12,799 nucleotides of DNA from assembly GCA_034437315.1 (NCBI GenBank), contig DAOTUC010000333.1, positions 1 through 12,799 on the forward strand, written 5' to 3'. Positions 1-6,326 of the stretch are shown here, piece by piece (positions within the stretch are counted from its first letter, which is position 1; each line of letters begins with the position of its first letter). The notes beneath the pieces are model-generated. The model was not told the origin of the DNA, ran no database searches, and saw only the letters and a list, made by a program, of their open reading frames with translations. Made by a program: the position numbers and the translations under genes. The stretch comes from DSAR01 sp034437315. Its GTDB lineage: Bacteria; Chloroflexota; Anaerolineae; B4-G1.

Positions 1-116
1 AATTCCTCGGTGCATTTCCCGTCGGAGGCCGACATACTCTCAAACGTCGCCGACTTGATGATGCGATTGCGCAGCGTCATCGTGCCGATAGTGCCTGGAT
101 CAAATAAAGTAGCCAT
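1..116 (-). CDS. NADH:flavin oxidoreductase, Old Yellow Enzyme family (N-terminal fragment)
   Basis: Only the first 38 codons are inside the window and the gene runs off the left edge. The peptide begins MATLFDPGTIGTMTLRNRII and continues KSATFESMSASDGKCTEE. This matches the N-terminal signature of FMN-dependent NADH:flavin oxidoreductases (LF-P--IG-m-LRNRi--S-t-E--a--dG--T). Family members are cytoplasmic TIM barrels that reduce enones, dienoyl-CoA esters or similar electrophiles with NAD(P)H; the substrate cannot be told from this fragment. The ATG at 116 is supported by AGGAG six bases upstream. The gene follows sensor A after 76 bp in the same direction, but an AT-rich spacer with a possible promoter means it may be a separate transcription unit. 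Its family is recognised from sequence; any link to the sensors is unproven. Confidence 0.8.
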   Translation of the reverse strand, partial: MATLFDPGTIGTMTLRNRIIKSATFESMSASDGKCTEE

Positions 117-117
117 T

Positions 118-153
118 TTTATCTCCTATTTTATCTCTTATTTTATCTCTTAT
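118..153 (-). repeat. Three tandem 12-bp repeats in the leader of the flavin oxidoreductase gene
   Basis: Read on the minus strand, ATAAGAGATAAA occurs at 153-142 and 141-130, followed by ATAGGAGATAAA at 129-118. The third copy differs by one A-to-G change, and that change creates the AGGAG ribosome binding site of the gene starting at 116. The array is perfect apart from this base and ends one base before the start codon. Confidence 0.85.
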
Positions 154-168
154 TGACAAATTGAACAA
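140..168 (-). promoter_or_regulatory. Possible sigma-70-like promoter for the flavin oxidoreductase gene
   Basis: On the minus strand, TTGTTC (168-163) is followed after 17 bases by TAAAAT (145-140). The -10 matches the consensus at five of six positions and the -35 at three of six. The site is in the only clearly AT-rich spacer of the region, between sensor A and the reductase gene, and overlaps the 12-bp repeats. Chance matches in AT-rich DNA are common, so this is tentative. Confidence 0.3.
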
Positions 169-192
169 TCAAAAACGTGGATAGGTCAGACC

Positions 193-1608
193 TTACACAT
201 CTGTAATCTGCTGTCCGGTCAAGCGCAACGCTTGCGAGATACCCGCTTGCAAATCGGACAGGGTCGCGATCTTGCTCCAGTCGATGCCCAGATCGACGAT
301 GGTCTCCGCCACATTATTGGAAATACCGGTGATGATGACGCGGGCGCCCTTCAAACGCGCGGCCTGGATGGTCTTATTCAAGTGACCGACCACGCCGCTG
401 TCGACGATGGGCACGCCGGTGATATCCAGGATGACCACCTGGGCGTGATGCTCCCGAATGCCCCTCAACAACGCGCGCATGATATCCAGCGCCCGCTTGG
501 TGTCCACACTGCCGACCAGGGGCATGACCATAATCTTATCGGTGACGGGAATGACGGGAGTCGAAAGCTCCTCGATCAACTGGCGTTGAGCGTCGACAAT
601 CTGTGCGCGCAATTCAGCCTGTTCCCTCAAGCTCTGTTCCAGTTGCAACCGGGTCGTCTCGTCACGCACGATGACGGCGACGCCGGCCAATTCCCCATCC
701 TGATCATAGATGCTGAAGGCGGTCATCGCGACTTCGAACGTCACACCACCCTGCCGCAGTTGCTTCAATTGTCCCTGCCAGGTTCCTTCTTGGGCCTGGG
801 GTAGAATTTCCGCCTCCAGTCGCTCTCGATCCTCGGGAGCGGTGATCATCAACAGATCGGCGTCCATCATCGCTTTATGGACGGAGTCGAAACCATACAG
901 CGCGGCAAAGGCGGGATTGACGTAAAAAGGTATCATGTCCGGCTCGATAATGGCGACGGCGTCGCTCGTATTTTCCACCAGATCGTGGAAGATGCGCTCG
1001 TAACTGGCAGTTTGCAGCGCGCTGTGCATACGCTCACGCATCACGTCCAGCTCGTGTCGATGTCTGAACTCGTTAGCCGCCTGACTCGTCAGGGATTTGA
1101 GGAACGGGAGAAAATCGTCAAAGGGCGGCCCTTCGCCTCGCCACCCGACCAGCACAAATCCCTCGCTATGCGCCTGAACTGACAATGGCAGCAAAGCGGC
1201 GTCTTGTATCTCCAAGATATGGGCCAACAAATCGCTGGCCTCGGCCGGCGCTTGTTGGATGTGACGTTCATCCAGACCAAGGCAATTCTGCTCGCTGTCG
1301 GTCGACAACCAACTGACCTCCGTCGACAGCGCAACCGCATGCAAGGGGAAATCCTCCCACAGGTATCGACCTGCCAGGGGTAAAATTTCCTTCCCTGTGC
1401 GATCCCACGTATCGACCACCTCCACCTGGTGGGGGATGGGGTTTCCCTGCTTATCGCGCAGGAAGATGTAGCGGAAGATAGTAACGTGGTCGGCGCAGAC
1501 CGACACGCCATTGCGCAACGCGCACGCAATGGCCCGCTGATCCTGCGCCCCGATCAAAGCCTGGCTATGTTCGAGAAATACGTCGGGAAAGAGTGTTTTC
1601 TTATTCAC
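193..1608 (-). CDS. Sensor A: GAF-like / PAS / RsbR-type STAS protein
   Basis: A predicted cytoplasmic stressosome-type sensor of 471 residues from the chosen start. Residues 12-182 look like a degenerate GAF domain, with a WRGEGPPFDDF stretch near its end. Residues 205-319 are a PAS domain (ENTSDAVAIIEPD, then YVNPAFAALYGFD). A charged helix at 320-349 leads into an RsbR-type STAS domain at 350-471. Thr370 (GSVDT) and Ser404 (IVDSG) match RsbRA phosphosites T171 and T205. I chose GTG at 1608 because AAGGAGGT lies seven bases before it, whereas the in-frame ATG at 1632 lies upstream of that ribosome binding site and has none of its own. Its STAS is the most divergent of the six and lacks the APGGGGG insert, so it looks more like classical RsbR. 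It lies 32 bp after sensor B. The ligand is unknown. Confidence 0.88.
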   Translation of the reverse strand: MNKKTLFPDVFLEHSQALIGAQDQRAIACALRNGVSVCADHVTIFRYIFLRDKQGNPIPHQVEVVDTWDRTGKEILPLAGRYLWEDFPLHAVALSTEVSWLSTDSEQNCLGLDERHIQQAPAEASDLLAHILEIQDAALLPLSVQAHSEGFVLVGWRGEGPPFDDFLPFLKSLTSQAANEFRHRHELDVMRERMHSALQTASYERIFHDLVENTSDAVAIIEPDMIPFYVNPAFAALYGFDSVHKAMMDADLLMITAPEDRERLEAEILPQAQEGTWQGQLKQLRQGGVTFEVAMTAFSIYDQDGELAGVAVIVRDETTRLQLEQSLREQAELRAQIVDAQRQLIEELSTPVIPVTDKIMVMPLVGSVDTKRALDIMRALLRGIREHHAQVVILDITGVPIVDSGVVGHLNKTIQAARLKGARVIITGISNNVAETIVDLGIDWSKIATLSDLQAGISQALRLTGQQITDV

Positions 1609-1615
1609 AACATGG

Positions 1616-1623
1616 ACCTCCTT
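1616..1623 (-). promoter_or_regulatory. Ribosome binding site that sets the start of sensor A
   Basis: AAGGAGGT is a near-perfect anti-16S match, seven bases before a GTG at 1608. It lies inside the longer frame that opens at ATG 1632, so the upstream ATG is unlikely to be used. Confidence 0.75.
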
Positions 1624-1640
1624 ATAACTCATCAGACTAA

Positions 1641-2600
1641 TCAGCGCGTCAACTTAAGACCCAGGATGTTCAACGCGACCATCAACCCGGTCTGCAAATC
1701 GGACAGGGTCTCAATGCCGCTCCAGTCGATGCCCAGGTCGACGATCGTTTCCGCCACCGCGTCGGAGATGCCGGTGACGATGGTGCGGGCGCCCTTCAGC
1801 CGCGCCGCCTGGATCGTCTTGTTCAGGTGATTCGCCACCCCGCTATCGACCATCGGCACGCCGGTGATGTCGAGGATGACGACCTTGGCCCGGTGCTGAC
1901 GAATACCCGCCAACAACCGGCGGGTGATGTCCCGCGCCCGTATGGTGTCGATAGAACCGATCAACGGCATGACGATGACGCCGCCCCCGCCGCCGGGCGC
2001 ATCCACGATCGGGATCACCGGCGTCGAGAGCTCCTTCAGCGCCTGCTGCTGGGCCTCAATGATCTCCTGGCTCACCTTCAACTGCCTGATCTGGGACAAT
2101 CCCATCTCGCCGACCAGTTCAGCCAGGCGGGAGAGAAAATCCATGATCGGGCCGATCTGCTCGCGAGAGATAATGGGCACCTCGGCCAACGCCGCCATAT
2201 ACGCCTCTTCGTCAAACCCAAATTTCTCAGCTTGCTGACGAAAGAAATCAATGTCCGGTTCCTCGAAGAGGAACTGACCGGTGAAGAAGTTGGCGACGTG
2301 TTCTCCCTCAATCACGATGGGGGCGGCAGCGTCCACCAGGCCATTCATACATTCGTAGACAGCGTACCGTTCACCCTGGAGCATACGATTTGCCAGTGTG
2401 GTGTCGCTTTCGATGCACCGCTTGCACGCCTGCGGGTGCTCGCGGTGAAAATCGGTGCAGATGCGCTGCCAACCACTGCCGGTGATAATCTCGCCCTCCA
2501 GGTCTATGATGGCGTTGGCGATGCCGACTACCTGGGAAAAACTATCCGACAGAATCTGAACGCTTTCGACGTCAATCAGATCGACAAAATTGTATTCCAT
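1641..2600 (-). CDS. Sensor B: PocR ligand-binding domain fused to RsbR-type STAS
   Basis: A 319-residue protein, the shortest of the six. Residues 8-165 resemble the PocR sensory domain: an LSDSFSQVVGIANAIIDLEG start, conserved cysteines at 48, 59, 62 and 84 (ICTDF, ACKRC, YECMNGL), then APIVIEGEHVANFFTGQFLF. The domain is best known from the PocR regulator of propanediol and cobalamin genes, and it also occurs in histidine kinases and transcription factors as a small-molecule sensor. A short helix (SQEIIEAQQQALKE) leads into the STAS domain at about 191-319. Thr219 (GSIDT) and Ser253 (MVDSG) match the RsbRA phosphosites. The ATG at 2600 has AGGAGGT just upstream. There is no DNA-binding or kinase domain, so output must pass through the STAS partner complex. 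The fold is a confident call; the ligand is not known. Confidence 0.9.
   Translation of the reverse strand: MEYNFVDLIDVESVQILSDSFSQVVGIANAIIDLEGEIITGSGWQRICTDFHREHPQACKRCIESDTTLANRMLQGERYAVYECMNGLVDAAAPIVIEGEHVANFFTGQFLFEEPDIDFFRQQAEKFGFDEEAYMAALAEVPIISREQIGPIMDFLSRLAELVGEMGLSQIRQLKVSQEIIEAQQQALKELSTPVIPIVDAPGGGGGVIVMPLIGSIDTIRARDITRRLLAGIRQHRAKVVILDITGVPMVDSGVANHLNKTIQAARLKGARTIVTGISDAVAETIVDLGIDWSGIETLSDLQTGLMVALNILGLKLTR
1687..2069 (-). repeat. 383-bp STAS repeat, copy in sensor B
   Basis: This stretch encodes most of the STAS domain and its preceding helix. It aligns without indels to 2743-3125, 4733-5115, 6376-6758 and 8514-8896. I counted 14 differences by eye against the 2743-3125 copy, about 96% identity. 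Confidence 0.9.
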
Positions 2601-2614
2601 TTAGGACCTCCTAA
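2601..2614 (-). promoter_or_regulatory. Hairpin containing the ribosome binding site of sensor B
   Basis: The mRNA reads TTAGG-AGGT-CCTAA immediately before the ATG at 2600. The five-base arms are perfectly complementary, and the AGGAGGT ribosome binding site lies within the left arm and loop. Folding would hide it from the ribosome. A five-pair stem with three A-U pairs is weak, so control is possible but unproven. Confidence 0.4.
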
Positions 2615-2693
2615 CCTGGACAGGTCAGAACCAAAAAGGAGCCATTGACCGCCAAATGCTTGCTCGCTGTGCAAGGATTCGACCCAAAACCCG

Positions 2694-4649
2694 CTACTCA
2701 CGTATCAATTTGACGTTCAAACTTTTCAACGCGATGATCAACCCGGTCTGCAAATCGGCCAAAGTCTCGATGCCGCTCCAGTCGATGCCCAGGTCGACGA
2801 TCGTTTCCGCCACCGCGTCGGAGATGCCGGTGACGATGGTGCGGGCGCCCTTCAGCCGCGCCGCCTGGACCGTCTTGTTCAGGTGATTCGCCACCCCGCT
2901 ATCGACCATCGGCACGCCGGTGATGTCGAGGATGACGACCTTGGCCCGGTGCTGGCGAATGCCCGCCAACAACCGGCGGGTGATGTCCCGCGCCCGTATG
3001 GTGTCGATGGAACCGATCAGCGGCATGACGATGACGCCGCCCCCGCCGCCGGGCGCATCCATGATCGGGATCACCGGCGTCGAGAGCTCCTTCAACGCCT
3101 GCTGCTGCGCTTCGATGATCTCCTGTTGCAACTGCTCCCGTTCCGCCTCGGCTCGCTTCTGCTCAGTGATGTCGCGGATGATCGCCGCCATTGAGACAGG
3201 CTCGCCCGCTTCATTCTGCATAACGAACGCTGCGGCGTGAGCGTCGAATATGGAACCGTCTTTGCGTTGCTGGCGCACATCTCCCCGCCACCCGCCGCTC
3301 ATAATCTGAGGCGCTATCTCTTCCATAAACTGGGGGAGGTCATCTGCGGGCCACATTTGCATCGTGTCCATACCAATCATCTCACGATTGGCGTAGTCAT
3401 ATCCAAAAATCTCGTGACACGCCTTGTTGGCATAGATCAATTCTCCGGTGGCCAAATCCTGCACAGCAATGCTATCGATCGAGTTTTCGACCAGCGCTTT
3501 GAAAAGGGTCGCTTCCTTGGTACGCTCCTCGACAATCTGCCCCAGGTTCGTCACCAAGCGACGGTTCTCGACCGCCGGCGCGCCCAACCCGATCAACGCG
3601 CGATACAGTTCCCGCTCTTGCTCGCTGAACTCGTGCGGTTCGTCCCACACGATCGCCAGCAAACCGACCCAACGCCCGGCCTGGGTCAGCGGCAAAAAGA
3701 GCGTCGCTTGCCCCGACATCTGATTCAACAAGCCCCTGAGGTTATCGTCCACCCGTTCATCAGTCTCGACATCGCTGATAAACTGGGGCTCGTCCGGATG
3801 GTCGAGGAAAAGGCGCGTGAAGGGATAATCGGGCGCATACGTGCGCGTGCCTTCCGGGAGCAGCGGCTCGCCCTCCCGCTGCCAGACGGAGACCGCCTCG
3901 AACCACTCCGGATCGCCAGCGGTGTCCAAATCCACGTACATCAGCGCGACGTTGAAAGCGCCGGTCTCAATCGCGGGCCGCGCCAGCGCATACAACAACT
4001 CGTCCTCGTCCTGGGCGATGTTTAGCCCTCGGCTGATCTCGTACAACGTCTCGGTGACCGCCTTCTGCTTCCCGACCAACAGGCGACGATTATCCACCGC
4101 CGGCGACGCCAGGTCGATAATCGCCTGGTAGACCATCATCTCGTGGTCGGTGAATTCGTGCGGCTCACCCCAGTTGAAGGTGACGAGCCCCACCCAGCGC
4201 CCACGCTGGTTCAGGGGCAGCAGTGCGACCGCGCGCACGCCCATTTGCTCGTGATGGGCCTGGATGTTTTCATCCAGCCTGGAGTCGGTCGTCACATCGG
4301 GGATGAGCAAGGGATGATTCGGGTTAGAGATCCACAATGCTCCCGATGGATAATCGGGCAGGTACATCCGGAAACCCACCATAGCAGAGGCCGGCCTATC
4401 TCGATGCCAGGCCGCGACCGTCTCCGCCCATCCAGGCGTGCCGTCCGGCTCCACGTCGATGTACGTCAAGGTAGCGCTTAAGGCGCCGCCCTCAATGGCA
4501 GACGCAGCCAAGACGCGAAGGATGGCCTCCTCATCTTCGGCAGTGTTCAAGCCGCGGCTGATACGATTAAACGTCTCCGCTCGGACCTGAGCGGCCTCTA
4601 ATTCTGCAATCCGTGCTTTTAATTCTTTTTCCGTCGCGCTCATCATCAC
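2694..4649 (-). CDS. Sensor C: GAF-GAF-PAS-STAS protein
   Basis: A 651-residue protein, the longest of the six. A short charged helix (7-24) precedes two related GAF domains at about 27-192 and 202-372. Both share ISRGLN, (G/D)EPHEF and PAV(D/E)NRRL motifs. A PAS domain spans about 383-500 (ENSIDSIAVQD, YANKACHEIFGYD, IIRDITEQKRAE). A coiled linker at 500-521 leads to the STAS domain at 522-651, with Thr550 (GSIDT) and Ser584 (MVDSG) at the RsbRA phosphosite positions. There is no kinase or cyclase domain. The start is GTG 4649, seven bases after GGAGG; ATG 4646 and ATG 4643 directly follow and cannot be excluded. No chromophore-binding cysteine pattern is evident in the GAF domains. Sensor D ends 28 bp upstream. 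Ligands unknown. Confidence 0.9.
   Translation of the reverse strand: MMMSATEKELKARIAELEAAQVRAETFNRISRGLNTAEDEEAILRVLAASAIEGGALSATLTYIDVEPDGTPGWAETVAAWHRDRPASAMVGFRMYLPDYPSGALWISNPNHPLLIPDVTTDSRLDENIQAHHEQMGVRAVALLPLNQRGRWVGLVTFNWGEPHEFTDHEMMVYQAIIDLASPAVDNRRLLVGKQKAVTETLYEISRGLNIAQDEDELLYALARPAIETGAFNVALMYVDLDTAGDPEWFEAVSVWQREGEPLLPEGTRTYAPDYPFTRLFLDHPDEPQFISDVETDERVDDNLRGLLNQMSGQATLFLPLTQAGRWVGLLAIVWDEPHEFSEQERELYRALIGLGAPAVENRRLVTNLGQIVEERTKEATLFKALVENSIDSIAVQDLATGELIYANKACHEIFGYDYANREMIGMDTMQMWPADDLPQFMEEIAPQIMSGGWRGDVRQQRKDGSIFDAHAAAFVMQNEAGEPVSMAAIIRDITEQKRAEAEREQLQQEIIEAQQQALKELSTPVIPIMDAPGGGGGVIVMPLIGSIDTIRARDITRRLLAGIRQHRAKVVILDITGVPMVDSGVANHLNKTVQAARLKGARTIVTGISDAVAETIVDLGIDWSGIETLADLQTGLIIALKSLNVKLIRE
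2743..3125 (-). repeat. 383-bp STAS repeat, copy in sensor C
   Basis: Indel-free counterpart of the repeat at 1687-2069. Counted by eye it has about 20 differences from the sensor D copy (4733-5115), roughly 95% identity, with most changes silent. Confidence 0.9.
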
Positions 4650-4677
4650 TTATTTTCCTCCATTTTAGATTATGCGA

Positions 4678-6249
4678 TCACGAACCTGCTCGACGCAACC
4701 CAACACCGATGTTCTTCAAGGCGACGATCAACCCGGTCTGCAAATCGGCCAGGGTCTCGATGCCGCTCCAGTCGATGCCCAGGTCGACGATCGTCTCCGC
4801 CACCGCGTCCGAAATGCCGGTGACGATGGTGCGGGCGCCCTTCAGCCGCGCCGCCTGGACCGTCTTGTTCAGATGATTCGCCACCCCGCTATCGACCACC
4901 GGCACGCCGGTGATGTCGAGGATGACGACCTTGGCCCGGTGTTGGCGAATGCCCGCCAACAGCCGGCGGGTGATGTCCCGCGCCCGTATGGTGTCGATGG
5001 AACCGATCAGCGGCATGACGATGACGCCGCCCCCGCCGCCGGGCGCGTCTATGATCGGGATCACCGGGGACGAGAGCTCCTTCAGCGCCTGTTGCTGGGT
5101 CTCAATGACCTCCTGTTGCAAGCGCTCCCGCTCCTCCTGCGCCTGCTTCTGCTCAGTGATGTCCCTGGCGATGGAGAAATAGATTTCCTGCTCGCCGAAT
5201 TGCAGGTAACTGACCACCACGTCCACCGGAATGGACACACCGCCTTTCGTCTGATTGAAACCTTCAAAGGCCAACGATCCCTTCTCTTTCAGTTGTTCCT
5301 TGAGCGGCGGCCAAGTCTCACGCGGGAAGGAGGGATCGACGTCGAAGACACTCAGCGTCAAAATTTCCTCGCGGGTGTAGCCGAGCATCTCAAGCGTGGT
5401 CTCATTGACGTCAATGAAGCGCCCCTCCTCATCGAACCAGTAGAAGGCGTCGCGGGCCTGATCGATAGAAGCGCGGGTGGTGCGCAATGCCTGTTCCGCC
5501 TGCTTTCGCTCGGTGATGTCGCGGATGATTGCCGCCACGCTGAAGGGCCGCCCGGCGTCATCCTGCACCGGGAAAACGGTGAGCGCCGCTTCGAACGTCT
5601 CGCCGTCCTTGCGCTGCTGCCGCGCCTCGCCGCGCCATTCCCCACCCATCACCTGGGGCATAACCTCCTGCAAGCGCGCCCGATCCTGCGCCGCCCAGCA
5701 ATCGGCGATTGGCATGCCGATCATCTCCTGGCTTTCGCGGTCGTAACCGAACATCTCGTAACAGGCCCGATTGGCGTAGGTCACGTGTCCCTCCAGGCCC
5801 CCAATCGCGATCGCGTCAGCAGAGTTAGCGATCACCGCCTTCATCTGCGCCAATTCCGCCTCCGCCTCTTTTTGCCTGGTGATATCGATCGCCATCTCAT
5901 AGCGCACAATCCGCCCATCTACCCACGGAATAGCGCGATCAATGCAGCGGAACCAGTCGCCGGTCACCTGATTCTGAAATTCCCAGACGTACGGTTCCCC
6001 AACGTCGGCGAAGATGCGGTCGTTGGTGCAAAATGGGCATGGCTCATCCAAATTCTGCAACACTTGATAACAGGTTTCCCCTACCGCGTCCCCCCATTTC
6101 TTCTTGAACGCTTCGTTTACGTACAACAGTTCATATGTATCGGGGTCGCTGACGTAGATCACTTCCCCGATGTTGTCCAACACAGCCTTCTGTCGCTGCC
6201 GCTCTTCTTCGCAAACTTCCAACGCCACTTGTCCCTTTTCCTTATCCAT
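4678..6249 (-). CDS. Sensor D: PAS-PAS-PAS-STAS protein
   Basis: A 523-residue protein with three PAS domains and one STAS. PAS1 (about 18-128) starts VLDNIGEVIYVSDPDTYELL and carries a cysteine cluster, C60 in ETCYQVL and C71/C74 in EPCPFC. This C-Y...C-P-x-C pattern recurs in a PAS subgroup and could bind metal or sense redox state. PAS2 (137-252) resembles the PAS of sensor C (EWRGEARQQRKDG). PAS3 (258-370) has WFDEEGRFIDVNETTLEMLG. A helix at 366-392 leads to STAS at 392-523, with Thr420 (GSIDT) and Ser454 (VVDSG). ATG 6249 is supported by AAGGAG four bases upstream. It lies 77 bp after sensor E and 28 bp before sensor C. The domain order is clear; the signals are not. Confidence 0.9.
   Translation of the reverse strand: MDKEKGQVALEVCEEERQRQKAVLDNIGEVIYVSDPDTYELLYVNEAFKKKWGDAVGETCYQVLQNLDEPCPFCTNDRIFADVGEPYVWEFQNQVTGDWFRCIDRAIPWVDGRIVRYEMAIDITRQKEAEAELAQMKAVIANSADAIAIGGLEGHVTYANRACYEMFGYDRESQEMIGMPIADCWAAQDRARLQEVMPQVMGGEWRGEARQQRKDGETFEAALTVFPVQDDAGRPFSVAAIIRDITERKQAEQALRTTRASIDQARDAFYWFDEEGRFIDVNETTLEMLGYTREEILTLSVFDVDPSFPRETWPPLKEQLKEKGSLAFEGFNQTKGGVSIPVDVVVSYLQFGEQEIYFSIARDITEQKQAQEERERLQQEVIETQQQALKELSSPVIPIIDAPGGGGGVIVMPLIGSIDTIRARDITRRLLAGIRQHRAKVVILDITGVPVVDSGVANHLNKTVQAARLKGARTIVTGISDAVAETIVDLGIDWSGIETLADLQTGLIVALKNIGVGLRRAGS
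4733..5115 (-). repeat. 383-bp STAS repeat, copy in sensor D
   Basis: Same length and boundaries as the copies in sensors B, C, E and F, with no indels. It has Val in place of Met just before the VDSG motif, one of the few amino acid changes among copies B to E. Confidence 0.9.
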
Positions 6250-6302
6250 TATGCTCCTTATTCTGACCCATGTGATTTGGTCACTCCATACCTAACAGTG
6301 AG

Positions 6303-6318
6303 CCGCCAGAGACGGCGG
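6303..6318 (-). other. Short GC-rich inverted repeat between sensors E and D
   Basis: CCGCC and GGCGG arms flank a six-base loop. The sequence following on the coding strand has no T-run, so it is not a typical intrinsic terminator. It might protect mRNA ends or tune expression between the two sensors, or be chance. Confidence 0.35.
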
Positions 6319-6326
6319 GTAAGAAA

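Noticed and set aside
6303..6318. Terminator between sensors E and D
   Set aside because: No T-run follows the stem on the coding strand.
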